Source: Scolanthus callimorphus
Lineage: Eukaryota > Cnidaria > Anthozoa > Actiniaria > Edwardsiidae
Assembly (NCBI GenBank): GCA_033964015.1
Contig: CM066912.1
Location: 22,493,073 to 22,557,072, forward strand
Length of the DNA stretch: 64,000 nucleotides
Reading direction: 5' to 3'
Shown: piece after piece, positions 60,401 to 63,763 of the stretch
Numbering within the stretch: position 1 is the first letter of the stretch
How the letters are laid out: every line of letters starts with the position of its first letter
Notes under the pieces: model-generated
What the model saw: the letters and a program-made list of their open reading frames with translations, nothing else
Database searches by the model: none
Told to the model about the DNA's origin: nothing
Program-made: the position numbers and the translations under genes

Positions 60401-63400
60401 AAGAAAGCGGAACAAGAGGTCAATGTCCAGCAAGTGGTCGATAAAGAAACCTCCAGCTTACAGGTAAATATCAATTAGTTATTCTATATGAACCAAGGAG
60501 GGAACGATATAATGCATTTGCTGCAGAGAGATAAAGTTGTGCCCAGACGCCTAATTCTAGGTCGAAAAGATGGCATTCGGTTCCGTTACACACTGTTTCT
60601 ATTTTTCATTTTCTTTTTTGTAGAGTCGAATAGAGGAACTTCAGACGAGAATGGAGAAACTCAAACGAGAATTGAAGAAACAAAAGGACAAAGAAACAAA
60701 TTTACAAGAAGAGAAGGAGAAACTTAAACTAGTAACTAATATTATCTTCTTCAAAACTTCTCACTCCAATCACTCCCATTTGTTCACATGCCAGCTAGCG
60801 AAAGCTGCGTAGCTTCTCTAAAAGAACATTGAGAGAGAGCTCTCGTCCTTATTCGACTCTTCTCCCCTTTAGAGTCGCTATCAAGCTAGCTGATGACACA
60901 GACCTTTTCACAATTGTGACAAAACGTGCGGCCAAGTTTTTGTGCCACCCTTTTACTTCGTGTCAAGAAGATAGAAACGATAGCAAAAAAAACTTTTAGA
61001 ATGTCCATACTTTGTATTCGCCATGACTCCTGTATCTTGCTCGCATTGATGCCTAGCTTGTGTCGACACAACATTAATTTCGATTTTAACAGGAGCTAGC
61101 CAAGAAAGACGATGCTGTGGTTAAGCTGGGCGTGGAGATAAAAGATCTGGAGCAAATAGAGCAGAAACTTGAGAGCAAAGCAGAGGAATTGGCTGACGAG
61201 AAGCGGAAGGTTAGATGTCTAAAGACCCATTAAATCTGTTTGTTTGTCTTTTTTGGTTGCTAGCTTGTTTGTTATATATATATATCTTTTTTTCATCACA
61301 AAGCTTGGGTTCCAGTCACCATATCAGACAGGGAATATGTCAAAAGAAATTCAGAAAAAGTCATGAAATATTTATTCCATTCTGCGTTTAGAAAGATGTG
61401 GTAAATCTCTCACTGCTTTCACTTATTCAAAGTCAATTCTGGGCTCATTGCATTTGTTTGTTTGTTTGCTTGTTAGAAGATACCTTCATCGCAGGCTTGG
61501 TTTCCAGTTACCTATGAAGACATGAAAATATGAAAAGAAATTGTGGGTTTTTTTATCCCAAAAAACTCATGACATATTCTTTACAATGAAAAATGTGGTA
61601 AATCTCTCAGTATGATCAACATTCAAAAATGGGCCATGTTCGAATTACGCTCCAGTGCCTACAAACAATAACCTCAAGTTGAGGCTCTCTTCTAAAATTA
61701 CCGTAAGTGTATTAGAACGTGGAGAGAGCCTCGATTTGAAGCTTTTGTCTTGTGAGCATTGGAGCGTAATTCGAACCTGGGCTATTGTTGGATCATTGAA
61801 AATCATGGAATTTATTTCATGAAAGGTGGGAACAGGGCCTGACCAACTCTTTCACGTGTCCGCAGGCCACTCGTGCATTCGCCGAAGCTGAAAAGTTGCG
61901 CGAAAAGGTGAAGTCACTGCAGCAACAGTTAAGGGTTCAACAAGCCGAGGGCGAAGTGGTTGCCATGGTGACGGAAGACGTGGAGGGTGCCATTCCACCA
62001 TCAGAGGAAATTGAACCCACCAGAGATGACAAGGTCGGTGGCTTAAGGCTTCCCAATGAATTCTGGAATATATTCCCATCGCATTTGTCGCTTTCGATCG
62101 CATTGTTCTATCCGCGCGATTGCGATCGTTTTCAGTCTTTTCCGATCGCGAGAGAAGTGTATAATATAATTGGATCGCGAATGCACTATTTCATGCGATT
62201 GGCGAGACTGATGAGATCGAAGAGATTATGTGGAAATCAGCCTTTAGAAGCACCAGTTATACTCATTGAAAGTAGCAAATTAATACATAAACGCGTGGGT
62301 TGCTTGTATGTTTTGTTATTGTTTTGGTTCGTTTTGACACTACCAAATGGTGCCCACAAGTCACATGCATAGCTCCGAAGTTGTTGTGAATTTAGTTGTA
62401 TGTTGATGCATGCGTTTCATGTGTTCAGGCCGCCAAGAAAACAGAGGAGTTAGCAAGATGGGAGGAAGGCAAAAAATGGCAGAAAAAGGTCGAGTCTCTG
62501 CGCGAGAAGCTCTCGGAGAAAACAAAAGAGCTGGAGAAGGCAGAGAAGACGATATCTATGCTACGAGATGCCGTAAGCAGGGGAGAGAAAGACAAGTCAG
62601 GACTACAGGGTCGACTTAGAAGGTGAGCTCTTGATGTTTGCACTAATATTAGACCCATACAGGGATGAAAAGGGAATTCACCTATTTTTTAACAAATTGT
62701 TTTGTGGCGTGACTTCTATAAGTAGATTCTTCCTCATGTTGGAATGTTGAAGGACCAAATTTGCATGAAAGATATAGCCAAGTCAACCCAACAGACTGTG
62801 GACTAAAGAAGCGTGACCGACATAGAACTTTGGAAAAAAAAACCGTTTTGGCGTATTGAGCAACTTGTATTGAGCAGGCGTTCGGATTGGTCGTTGCAAA
62901 TGTCGTGAACTTCAATCCAACAGAAATCGAGAAAAATTGTTCGACTGTTTTTTTTTTACCTGCATATACGAAGTCTATCAAAATAATGCTAAAACTGGTG
63001 CAAAATGCGACGACTAGAACTGGAGAACTAAGCCATATTACATTACGACTTATTTTTAGGAGAGCTGCCCTAAACAATAAGAGAAAAAGACGCATATTTT
63101 AAGATATTCAGTTCGGGCTCCCTGTGCTGGGCTGAGATCACATGTTACACGCGAGGTGTATCTTGCGGGTCTGAATTTGTGGACCTCATTAATCTCATTA
63201 GGATCGAGCTTTGGGGTACAAATACCCTATTTTCCTATCAACCTCTGGTAAAATTAATGAACTAAAGCTGAAAATCATGATGTCTAGTACTTGTGTGCCA
63301 AATTTGATGGAGTAAGTGACTAATTAGGTACGAGTGACACTTTAAGCTAAATTGTCTTGTGGAATAAAAATAAAAAGCTTAAAGAGCCTTTGTCAGCCAC

Positions 63401-63763
63401 TCCTTTGTTATTGTATCATTCGATACTAGAAGATGAATTACATGTAGAAATCTCTTAATAAACACCTAAAAACAAAGTTTCAGATTTGATTTACCTAATT
63501 CAATTGAGAACATTGCTCTATTTTCTCTAAATCAGCCGATAGAAATGGATGCTTTCTCAGACTGGTATGTTGCTATGCTGTCAAAATGGCGGCTGACACA
63601 GGCTCTTTAATCAATGTTTAGAATTTGCGCAACGTACGTTTGTAACGTGTGGCATCATTTTTTACACAGCGCCGCTCGTATTGGTAGCACAACTGTCACT
63701 GGCCCACCTTCAGACGACTTTGTGCAGGAGTTGAAACACAAGATATTTACTCTAGAGGAAGAG
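6178..63763 (+). CDS. CEP290: CEP290, centrosomal/ciliary transition-zone coiled-coil protein (56 exons, 3' end outside window)
   Basis: CEP290 is a very long coiled-coil protein of centriolar satellites and the ciliary transition zone. It helps bridge axoneme and membrane and gates ciliary entry; partners in vertebrates include NPHP5 and CC2D2A. Diagnostic segments appear in order and in frame: MAPLDWDRVMGADTIGLPNN (N-terminus), VMMTVNAKVEEWK, KENKELKEENKQLEIGM, IEQLTGRNDELRHEL, RKITVLRVNEKSLSRRYT, SANKQYNDLTAKYRDLLQ, QYSGALPLMKQEKFANTM, FEEATGSLPDPTLPVANQLE, VINELRLRLP, TMKSLVERLRNQLALKEKQQ, ARWEEGKKWQKKVESLREKL. Introns are GT-AG apart from two GC-AG cases. About 2,060 of a usual ~2,480 residues are present. 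Exon coordinates are given in the block entries. Some exons before 35.7 kb carry apparent single-base indels; the other conserved features argue for a functional gene. Confidence 0.97.
7922..8790 (-). pseudogene. Degenerate Tc1/mariner-like transposase
   Basis: Pieces of a DDE transposase are seen in order but in different frames. 8554-8790 holds a helix-turn-helix-like stretch (ARGVVARYFREGRIQERPRG). 8179-8430 holds FVDKCEFNIW, where the first catalytic Asp is expected, plus the family signatures AYRQVCGQRGRNITV and HYSAFIGGMNGERF. About 8130-8165 encodes YDGAPAHR (second Asp). 7922-8149 encodes YSPFLNIVEQAISALKAALK (third acidic residue, Glu). Frame breaks between the pieces mean no intact enzyme; this is a dead copy. 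Confidence 0.85.
9225..9765. repeat. Tandem duplication inside the transposon right arm
   Basis: Two near-identical ~270 bp blocks (9225-9495, 9505-9765), both containing AATGAATGTAAAGACATTTT and TATCCTTATTGAGCTAGCAT, lie head to tail. Confidence 0.8.
9980..10005 (+). repeat. ATCT microsatellite
   Basis: Short run of ATCT units inside the transposon right side. Confidence 0.9.
10071..10560 (+). repeat. ~215 bp tandem repeats at the transposon right side
   Basis: Units with GCTTTAGTCAATTGAGCATG, TTTTTCCCTCGCGCTG, AAACGCATTCGCTAGGTCTC and AAAGTTCGACAGTGAAGTCG recur at spacings of roughly 210-220 bp. Two earlier, more widely spaced copies start at 9451 and 9723. Confidence 0.8.
10799..11089. 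repeat. Two adjacent foldback elements
   Basis: Arms TTAGTATAAACCAACTA (10799) and TAGTTGGTTTATACTA (to 10982) pair. Directly after, 10988-11089 is a near palindrome with ATTAGACCTC...GAGGTCTAAT ends and GTGCTATGAT/ATCATAGCAC inside. It ends about 60 bp before CEP290 exon 3. Confidence 0.75.
11149..12907 (+). CDS. CEP290: CEP290 exons 3-8
   Basis: Exons: 11149-11207, 11794-11848, 12250-12315, 12390-12451, 12700-12754, 12854-12907. They encode the N-terminal coiled coil (VMDEIAHLERENDEYR, HAGVGSDDFMREIQHLSNKN, LANRVEELERE, SRDLQKQIEQQ). Exons 3-5 and 8 are in clean phase. Exon 6 (62 nt) and exon 7 (55 nt) keep the overall frame open when read literally. The homologous reading of exon 7, however, starts in phase 0 (LANRVEELER) and ends one base later (RNLKRE), so an extra A near 12735 and a lost base in exon 6 are implied. 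Confidence 0.88.
13033..13072. repeat. AT dinucleotide microsatellite
   Basis: About 20 consecutive TA units in CEP290 intron 8. Confidence 0.95.
13463..13602. repeat. Foldback element with AACAATATTTTAC core
   Basis: ATTACACGGTGG...GAAGATATGGATTT is inverted as AAATCCATATCTTC...CCACCGTGTAAT. The inner arms CAATATTTTAC and GTAAAATATTG flank GAACGAGCGCAGCGAGTGA. TATATGGAT motifs at about 13615 and 13989 suggest that a larger element extends to ~13998. Confidence 0.7.
14029..20551 (+). CDS. CEP290: CEP290 exons 9-15
   Basis: Exons: 14029-14127, 16590-16703, 17872-17940, 18293-18381, 19051-19173, 20312-20365, 20488-20551. Products in order: YKSEVAKKNKELSEFLDELK, ETNEELEEKLNDSKRELQ, LILEEMRRERDALRAQ, VMMTVNAKVEEWK, EIEEYKATMAELKQRITGLE, EKDEQIQNLKSELEK, VVAQVDEVKAQADK. 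All junction phases match except inside exon 12. That exon is 89 nt where 90 is expected; one base is missing near 18303, between VQDL and KGAGSSKTD. Large gaps between exons are filled with MITEs. Confidence 0.93.
15077..15906. repeat. Larger MITE hosting a nested TA-flanked MITE
   Basis: GATTTCAGATGACTG...AGTAATTACTCCTATAGG (15077-15113) is inverted as CCTATAGGAGTGATTAC...GTTGTCATCTAAAATC (15851-15906). The MITE at 15426-15683 is inside. A solo CACTCCTATAGGTTTTA match at 28850 suggests a further fragment. Confidence 0.65.
15426..15683. repeat. TA-flanked MITE with ~60 bp perfect arms, copy 1
   Basis: CAGCCGATTGCGTTTGAGCG...AACAG and its reverse complement form the ends, with TA flanks at 15424 and 15684. 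A second full copy lies at 45921-46175 in the same gene. The loop has ACCAATCAGAGAGGACAGAA and GGTTCGCCATAGAAACG in both copies. Non-coding. Confidence 0.88.
16352..16503. repeat. hAT-like MITE with long G and C runs, copy 1
   Basis: GGGGTAGCCAGG at the left and CCTGGCTACGCCCTTG at the right form the ends; runs of about 20 G and 19 C flank TTTTCTCCAGCAAATACAGT. The same core occurs inverted at 38630-38745. The ends resemble the CAGGGGCGTAGCCAGG termini of hAT-derived MITEs. Confidence 0.72.
16906..17640. repeat. AGAGCAGATTTCGTA MITE containing a second nested MITE
   Basis: The outer ends are AGAGCAGATTTCGTA (16906) and TACGAAATCTGCTC (to 17640). A nested element occupies 16921-17219, with ends AAGGCCCGTTTATA and GTGTAAACAGGCCTTA and arms rich in TCGCGCGAG/CTCGCGCGAG. 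The outer element has internal duplicated blocks (CCAATCACATCACGCAAAATG twice). The 147-codon frame across 17245-17688 is part of this repeat, not a gene. Confidence 0.72.
18682..18900. repeat. Near-perfect ~100 bp-arm hairpin
   Basis: CATAGGCCTTTTTTGAGATA...CAATGGGCAGTTTTT is inverted as AAAAACTGCCCATT...TATCTCAAGAAAGGCCTATG, with a short loop around TTCATTTTGAATTC. Both arms are highly similar, suggesting a young foldback element. It lies between CEP290 exons 12 and 13. Confidence 0.85.
19658..19692 (+). other. tRNA 3'-half-like minihelix ending in CCA
   Basis: GGAGA, then CCGGG, loop ATCGATG, CCCGG, ATTCTCC, ACCA: an acceptor-like stem plus a T-arm-like stem and loop with a templated CCA. 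D-arm and anticodon arm are absent. On the minus strand the same sequence begins TGGTGGAGAATCC, the form of a retroelement primer-binding site. Which reading is right cannot be told from the sequence. Confidence 0.4.
20635..20901. repeat. hAT-like MITE (CAGGGTTCGTACG type), copy 1
   Basis: Left TTCGTACGCGTCCTTGAAAT and right GCGTACGAATCCTG, with internal TCCTGGATTTTCATTTCCTT and ATCCTGGAAAAATTG. A second copy with the same core is at 55102-55386. It contains a G run of about 13. Confidence 0.75.
20930..21225. repeat. GATGAT-rich low-complexity tract
   Basis: Imperfect GATGATGTTGATAATGAT-type repeats in CEP290 intron 15. No coding signal. Confidence 0.75.
21430..22260 (-). pseudogene. Antisense coding-like fragment, copy A, family unknown
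   Basis: On the minus strand about 21470-21625 reads RSRKIFDGEESPTKINPNYA and AGVPLCAILTPIEVEAKLRK, followed by an Arg/Glu-rich tail. Upstream (21625-21720) it reads SRKETEKRQEALHKFEDEVE. The same domain occurs in copy B (25993-26510) with about two thirds of residues shared and many conservative changes. Frames break between the pieces. Both copies are bordered by similar GTGCGTCACCCTGCGTCAAGC-type sequence. I do not recognise the protein. Confidence 0.55.
22255..22770. repeat. ~140-240 bp repeats with CTAATTAGTACGAAATTGCT
   Basis: Three partly overlapping copies (about 22255-22400, 22498-22650, 22655-22770) share CATCTCATTGGCCATTTT, TTAGTACGAAATTGCT and TATTGTGATCA modules. A fourth (24296-24432) lies beyond the TTAA element at 22844-24293, so that element apparently split the array. 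Confidence 0.7.
22844..24293. mobile_element. TTAA-flanked non-autonomous transposon (Kolobok/piggyBac-like target site)
   Basis: The ends GGTTACAGGATACATTCGC and its exact reverse complement are flanked by TTAA at 22840-22843 and 24294-24297. Inside are a few short frames (for example 23336-23560, 23533-23754) with no transposase motifs that I can see. TTAA duplication is shared by Kolobok and piggyBac; the sequence does not choose between them. Confidence 0.75.
25646..25914. repeat. MITE with internal CACCCTGGAATTCC repeats
   Basis: The ends GCAGTCGCAAAAAAAATCCC and TTTTTTTTGGCGACTGC are inverted, followed inward by CCTGTTGAGGACC and GGTCCTCAACAGG. The centre repeats ACCCACCCTGGAATTCC several times, alternating with CCGACCCTGGAATTTC. 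Confidence 0.78.
25993..26508 (-). pseudogene. Antisense coding-like fragment, copy B, family unknown
   Basis: The minus strand carries an open stretch at 25993-26265 reading SRRVFDREESPAKIDPSDSG, VPMCTILTPIEIEAKIRHAR and RRIRERERKREQHEF. A second frame at 26278-26508 reads RRAQKNQQRCIEEARNVYLR and NNEGMQRKEMDAQILHSQWY. These look like one helical, basic protein broken by a frameshift near 26270. It is paralogous to copy A at 21430-22260. It could be a duplicated gene fragment or part of a cnidarian-specific mobile unit. Confidence 0.55.
27410..27790 (+). repeat. Minisatellite, ~19-20 bp unit GACCCTCCTCCTCACAGAAT
   Basis: About nineteen imperfect copies of (A)GACCCTCCTCCTCACAGAAT, strongly strand-asymmetric (pyrimidine-rich on plus). 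It is preceded by an AGGAGGAGGAGGAG run (27399-27417), which can pair with it. Confidence 0.92.
28209..28362. repeat. Foldback element with GTGCCTTCATAGA ends
   Basis: GTGCCTTCATAGAGTTTTGA...GAGAATTC is inverted as GAATTCTC...TCAAAATTCTATGAAGGCAC. A partial extra copy (CCTTCATAGAGTTTTGAAAC) lies at 28448. Arms are about 65 bp. Confidence 0.8.
28666..30007 (+). CDS. CEP290: CEP290 exons 16-18
   Basis: Exons: 28666-28766 (QQKKILELGSTLKREQLIAG), 29076-29146 (intended QKDKDLSELMARMVQYEK), 29937-30007 (GEYGLSEAVQEIKDHKAQLQ). Exon 17 is 71 nt where the reading needs 72. Read literally it runs into TAA after ISVN; one extra A near 29096 restores KDLSELMARM. A MITE ends 38 bp upstream of the exon 18 acceptor. 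Confidence 0.92.
29608..29898. repeat. MITE built of ~25-30 bp ACCTGGAATTTCCACAGG repeats
   Basis: The ends GGGCTGTTCC and GGAACAGCCC are inverted. Between them the phrase GGAATTTCCACAGGG (with small variants) recurs about nine times. The element ends 38 bp before the exon 18 acceptor. Confidence 0.82.
30343..30364 (+). repeat. Poly-C run
   Basis: About 21 consecutive C bases in CEP290 intron 18; length in the sequence is unlikely to be exact. Confidence 0.9.
30933..31036. repeat. Foldback element GCATGATAGTGAGATTTGTC
   Basis: GCATGATAGTGAGATTTGTC...AACGCC is inverted as GGCGTTGACAAATCTCACTA...TCATGC, with GTGTTATC motifs in the loop. The flanks (TTATTG/CAATAA) extend the symmetry weakly. 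Confidence 0.8.
31622..34261 (+). CDS. CEP290: CEP290 exons 19-21, with three apparent 1-base deletions and a GC donor
   Basis: Exon 19 is 31622-31812: LEMENEELRERLGM, then IDLDIEDIK, then SEQSAALNRVLVKE. These three pieces lie in three frames and need one extra base at about 31731 and one at about 31752. Exon 20 is 32348-32421 (IERLEEERVNLKKQLRKQ...HRGE). It ends at AAAG before GCAAGA, because only that end gives the phase needed to join exon 21. Exon 21 is 34145-34261: AVELGITAEDLADIQ, then DEPHAIPVRKRFVVDSDTEE, one base missing near 34191. The boundary phases of the three exons agree once the three bases are allowed. Confidence 0.88.
32964..33047. repeat. Short hairpin AACCATTATCCTGC
   Basis: AACCATTATCCTGC...GCAGAATATCGT is inverted as ACGATATTCTGC...GCAGGATAATGGTT around a TGATTAGTATCAA loop. 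Confidence 0.82.
33169..33562. repeat. Foldback MITE with ~130 bp arms
   Basis: CGACAGAACCCAAAAATGGC...GTATCCTTCT is inverted as GATACTCTATGCAAAG...GCCATTTTTGGGTTCTGTCG. Both arms include GATCCGTCTTTA or its complement. The preceding GCCGTATTACACTGTTGAAA units are a short tandem. Confidence 0.83.
34500..36252 (+). CDS. CEP290: CEP290 exons 22-25, including a glutamine-rich insertion
   Basis: Exons: 34500-34680 (RLEVDIEKKEKEADGIK...QLEIGMREILAQL), 35392-35620, 35711-35770 (MIESRNAIGQYDTTLQLKA), 36148-36252 (IEQLTGRNDELRHELNNARN). Exon 23 is about 76 codons. It holds a proline/histidine/glutamine-rich stretch (HPQQPDHPQQQRVQQQHQQQ and onward) where vertebrate CEP290 has a much shorter segment, then returns to conserved sequence (QIQVPALEKLMA). 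One base is missing somewhere in exon 23. Exon 24 ends at GAG before GCGAGT, a second GC donor required by phase. The 3' part of exon 25 and its donor are duplicated in the intron. Confidence 0.92.
34769..34946. repeat. TA-flanked MITE (GAGCNGATTTC family)
   Basis: GAGCCGATTTCACATGACTG...TGAAAAG and CTTTTCACAGTCATACGAAA...TCTGATC form the ends with TA flanks; the middle is GC-rich (ACGGCGCGGTACTGTCGC). The relative at 59793-59938 shares ends and middle. Confidence 0.78.
36184..36383 (+). repeat. ~100 bp tandem duplication of the exon 25 3' part and donor
   Basis: The stretch CATGAGCTGAACAATGCCAG...GAAGCCAAGGTAAAC...GTGATTGGTTCACATGAG occurs twice (starts 36184 and 36285). The first copy holds the real donor (AAG|GTAAAC). 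In the second one G is lost (AAGTAAAC), so its donor is weakened or dead. Confidence 0.9.
36476..41522. mobile_element. Giant inverted-repeat (foldback) element, ~2.1 kb arms
   Basis: The left arm 36476-38618 and right arm 39311-41522 are inverted copies. For example, the frame reading FLEKEWLISAELKDPCRPNN appears on plus at 36754-36993 and on minus at 40950-41243. The ends start GGAGGCTGCCTACAATTTTT; TTAA lies at 36472-36475 and at 41525-41528 (two extra T). The ~690 bp centre includes a G/C-run MITE (38630-38745). No transposase motif was recognised. The frames inside are short and not obviously genes. The element fills most of CEP290 intron 25. Confidence 0.85.
38630..38745. repeat. hAT-like MITE with long C run, copy 2
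   Basis: CAGGGGCGTAGCCAGGGGCT, a C run of about 19, then GAAATTTTCCCATACATTTA and TTGCTGGAGAAAATTTGAG: the inverted equivalent of 16352-16503. The right terminus is not clear. Confidence 0.68.
41661..45090 (+). CDS. CEP290: CEP290 exons 26-30
   Basis: Exons: 41661-41703 (IEQLQEEVKALKEI), 42012-42118 (LQLPEGMTPSSSEIIASLNE), 43691-43780 (EILEKMTRDLETYKRKFSVM), 44081-44209 (GIVYKEYSEQKEEWEKETKG), 44860-45090 (RKITVLRVNEKSLSRRYTAM, ETAVTERLGFLQRHK). All lengths and phases are exact and all splice sites are GT-AG. The long intron before exon 26 contains the 5 kb palindrome. Confidence 0.97.
42550..42688 (-). repeat. tRNA-derived SINE with complete tRNA-like head
   Basis: On the minus strand the head (42615-42686, 72 nt) folds as a tRNA: acceptor GCGTGGA/TCTATGC, box A TAGCTCAGGTGG, T-arm GTGGGTTCGAATCCCAT with box B. 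The anticodon position reads GGT (Thr-like), but position 33 is C rather than T. The body follows (CTGATTTTTTTCTCAGTTTT, GTGGTTAAGGCCGCATTTGC). A true tRNA-Thr gene is possible but less likely, given the second copy with the same body. Confidence 0.75.
42790..42905 (-). repeat. Truncated second copy of the same SINE
   Basis: Body and T-arm/anticodon part match the first copy (ACCGGTATCGCAAAGGTCGT...ATTCTACGCC), but the head stops at the anticodon stem. The D-arm and acceptor 5' strand are missing and the flank reads ATTTATTCATTTAAAC. Confidence 0.75.
43250..43580. repeat. hAT-like MITE, CAGGGTTCAC ends
   Basis: CAGGGTTCACGCGGTCCTGG at the left and TCTTGTGTGAACCCTG at the right. Several CCTTGAATT/AAGTCCTGGAATTT modules lie within. 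A partial relative is at about 12535-12620. Confidence 0.78.
44520..44745. repeat. Dispersed repeat, copy 1 (inverted copy at 52310-52540)
   Basis: AAATCACTTATATCACTTGG...ATTAGCCTAATAGGCAATGT...GGTCCATGAAGCCTACAATC is found reverse-complemented at about 52310-52540 in the same gene. Unknown family. Confidence 0.72.
45436..49662 (+). CDS. CEP290: CEP290 exons 31-38
   Basis: Exons: 45436-45609, 46220-46331, 46431-46516, 47129-47242, 47585-47645, 47823-47980, 48135-48207, 49460-49662. Products include LESANKQYNDLTAKYRDLLQ, ISRKLATLEMK, KVFNELEERNVDLEQKFAE, QLNIEAQRIERQLREELEG, KLHHHIVALQVSEGTAVRKL and SKLEARNKANFLKRTIQ, all collinear with vertebrate CEP290. Every junction is phase-consistent without sequence changes. 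Confidence 0.97.
45921..46175. repeat. TA-flanked MITE with ~60 bp arms, copy 2
   Basis: Same element as 15426-15683, nearly identical including the loop; flanked by TA at 45919 and 46176. Its right end is 44 bp before the exon 32 acceptor. Confidence 0.88.
48230..48455 (-). repeat. tRNA-derived SINE (second family)
   Basis: The minus strand from about 48450 has box A-like GATGGTGTAGTGGTTAGCAC, anticodon-arm-like TCTGG...CCAGA and box B ACGTGGGTTCGATTC. The body runs left into CCTGATGAAGGCTGTCTTGT. The head is tRNA-like but its anticodon loop is oversized, so it is not a functional tRNA. Confidence 0.65.
48725..48965. repeat. TA-flanked MITE, GAGCGGAT family
   Basis: GAGCGGATTTCAGATGACCG and CGATGGTCATCTGAAATCTG...CTC form the ends with TA on both sides. 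The interior ACCAATCAAATTGCGAACTA and CTGATTGGCTGG is shared with 1763-1978. Confidence 0.82.
50054..50351. repeat. CTGCGGTTTTCGTAATTCTG MITE, intact copy
   Basis: Long arms: AACCGCCTTCTGGCTTCCGT, CAAACTCCCGAGT and GTGCTTTTTGATTGGCCAGC on the left, each inverted on the right. A truncated third relative precedes it at 49848-49930. Confidence 0.82.
50531..54171 (+). CDS. CEP290: CEP290 exons 39-44
   Basis: Exons: 50531-50617 (DLRRQYSGALPLMKQEKF), 51153-51290 (ELALKHNSLEELIATLKDGK), 51674-51903 (WHSKMNEIRLQDLKLNRTVD, HHEERQLLWEQREVELERMI), 52657-52834 (FEEATGSLPDPTLPVANQLE), 53582-53644, 54025-54171 (VINELRLRLPMSEREEITAA). This is the most strongly conserved part of the protein in the window and leaves no doubt on identity. 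All phases agree. Confidence 0.97.
50815..51110 (+). repeat. CTAGTCTAATC-type minisatellite tract
   Basis: Imperfect TCTAGTCTAGTCTAATCTA repeats are interspersed with unique sequence. The tract ends about 40 bp before exon 40, whose first bases (TCTAATCTAG) match the repeat motif. Confidence 0.7.
51464..51505 (+). repeat. AGAC microsatellite
   Basis: About nine GACA units with one interruption in CEP290 intron 40. Confidence 0.9.
52310..52540. repeat. Dispersed repeat, inverted copy 2
   Basis: Reverse complement of 44520-44745 (GATTGTAGGCTTCATGGACC...TTGGTTATTAGGCTACTATC...AAGTGATTTTGGGAT), with moderate divergence. Confidence 0.72.
52942..53168. repeat. MITE with GCCTGGTGCACAC ends
   Basis: AGCCTGGTGCACACTTGCGA...CATAACGAC and GTCGTTATGTCGCTAGTGTG...CACCAGGCT are inverted and sit at a TTAA/TTTA context. 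Non-coding. Confidence 0.8.
54300..54724 (-). repeat. tRNA-derived SINE (third family)
   Basis: The minus strand from 54724 has GGTGGCGCAGCGTGTAAAGC (box A), CGCTCGCCTCTCACC and a box B-like CACCGGGTTTGAATCCCAGT, then a body ending in short TACATTTACATTTACAT repeats near 54320. The head resembles tRNA but lacks a clean acceptor stem. Confidence 0.65.
55102..55386. repeat. hAT-like MITE (CAGGGTTCGTACG type), copy 2
   Basis: CAGGGTTTGTATGCGTCCTG at the left and ATTCAGAAAGCGTACGAACC...CTG at the right; the core TCCTGGATT and TTCCTTCCTGGAAAG is shared with 20635-20901. It ends 30 bp before exon 45. Confidence 0.82.
55417..55590 (+). CDS. CEP290: CEP290 exon 45, source of a downstream minisatellite
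   Basis: The 58-codon exon encodes MLARKEESLAKYQEMLKEAR...LQDRLHLESDEVFKRTKLMHQ and ends at CAG|GTAAGT. Its last ~43 bases plus the donor and about 28 bases of intron are repeated eleven more times immediately downstream. The exon itself keeps GAA in LESDEVF where all repeat copies have GAG, so the exon copy is distinguishable. A MITE ends 30 bp upstream of the exon. Confidence 0.95.
55591..56412 (+). repeat. Exon-boundary minisatellite, 71/76 bp units
   Basis: Eleven head-to-tail copies follow exon 45; the GTCGGATGAGG anchor is at 55622, 55698, 55769, 55845, 55916, 55987, 56063, 56134, 56205, 56276 and 56347. Each unit repeats the last bases of the exon, the CAG|GTAAGT donor and ~28 intron bases. 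Most steps are 71 bp; three are 76 because of an extra CCAAA in ACCAAACCAAACTC. A variant with GACCGAACTCATGCACC follows each of the first three 76 bp forms, so the array has a two-unit higher-order pattern (about 147 bp) in its left half. Confidence 0.95.
56631..59745 (+). CDS. CEP290: CEP290 exons 46-50
   Basis: Exons: 56631-56672 (SSSRQVPTERE), 57477-57631 (LRRLAELEETVAEQDNALAV, QMKRDHDDTLNTMKRDYKQ), 58372-58459, 58820-58945 (APTKTMKSLVERLRNQLALK), 59680-59745 (SLSQALLQLRADMVTTAEEN). The APTKTMKSLVERL...LALKEKQQ block is a CEP290 signature. All phases agree; exon 49 uses a weaker GTTTGA donor. Confidence 0.96.
57645..57748. repeat. Foldback hairpin next to exon 47 donor
   Basis: CCTTCATGTATGGTACACTA...TAGTGTCCT is inverted as AGGACCCTAAAGTGTACCAT...ATATGAAGG, beginning 14 bases after the exon 47 donor. 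Confidence 0.8.
59793..59938. repeat. TA-flanked MITE (GAGCAGATTTCGTATG)
   Basis: The ends GAGCAGATTTCGTATGGCTG and CTTTTCACATTCTGCTC, with flanking TA, surround a GC-rich middle (CGACACGGCGCGGCACAGTC). Same family as 34769-34946. Confidence 0.8.
60262..60327 (+). repeat. GTT/TTG microsatellite
   Basis: Long run of TTG units with a few TCG interruptions in CEP290 intron 50. Confidence 0.9.
60392..63763 (+). CDS. CEP290: CEP290 exons 51-56 (into the C-terminal third)
   Basis: Exons: 60392-60463 (KKAEQEVNVQQVVDKETSSL), 60624-60731 (SRIEELQTRMEKLKRELKKQ), 61093-61209 (VVKLGVEIKDLEQIEQKLES), 61866-62033 (KVKSLQQQLRVQQAEGEVVA), 62429-62622 (KTEELARWEEGKKWQKKVES), 63670-63763 (SDDFVQELKHKIFTLEEE). 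The ARWEEGKKWQ segment aligns with the start of the region called the myosin-tail homology domain in vertebrates. Exon 56 ends in phase 0 before GTACTA at 63764; the next exon is not in the window. Confidence 0.95.
61302..61600 (+). repeat. Diverged tandem duplication in intron 53
   Basis: GCTTGGGTTCCAGTCACCAT...GGTAAATCTCTCAC (61302-61410) recurs at 61494-61600 (GCTTGGTTTCCAGTTACCTA...GGTAAATCTCTCAG), about 190 bp apart. Confidence 0.7.
61638..61776. repeat. Foldback MITE GTTCGAATTACGCTCCA
   Basis: GTTCGAATTACGCTCCAGTG...GAGGCTCTC and GAGAGCCTCGATTTGAAG...CATTGGAGCGTAATTCGAAC are inverted; ends 89 bp before exon 54. Confidence 0.82.
63388..63610. repeat. Dispersed repeat, copy 2 (first copy at 925-1150)
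   Basis: TGTCAGCCACTCCTTTGTTA...AAATCAGCCGATAGAAATGG...GCTGACA, same orientation as the copy near the left end of the window. It sits 60 bp upstream of CEP290 exon 56. Confidence 0.7.

Noticed and set aside
62682..63095. 137-codon open frame on minus
   Set aside because: Hydrophobic, low-complexity translation within a CEP290 intron, without splice or promoter context; likely chance.
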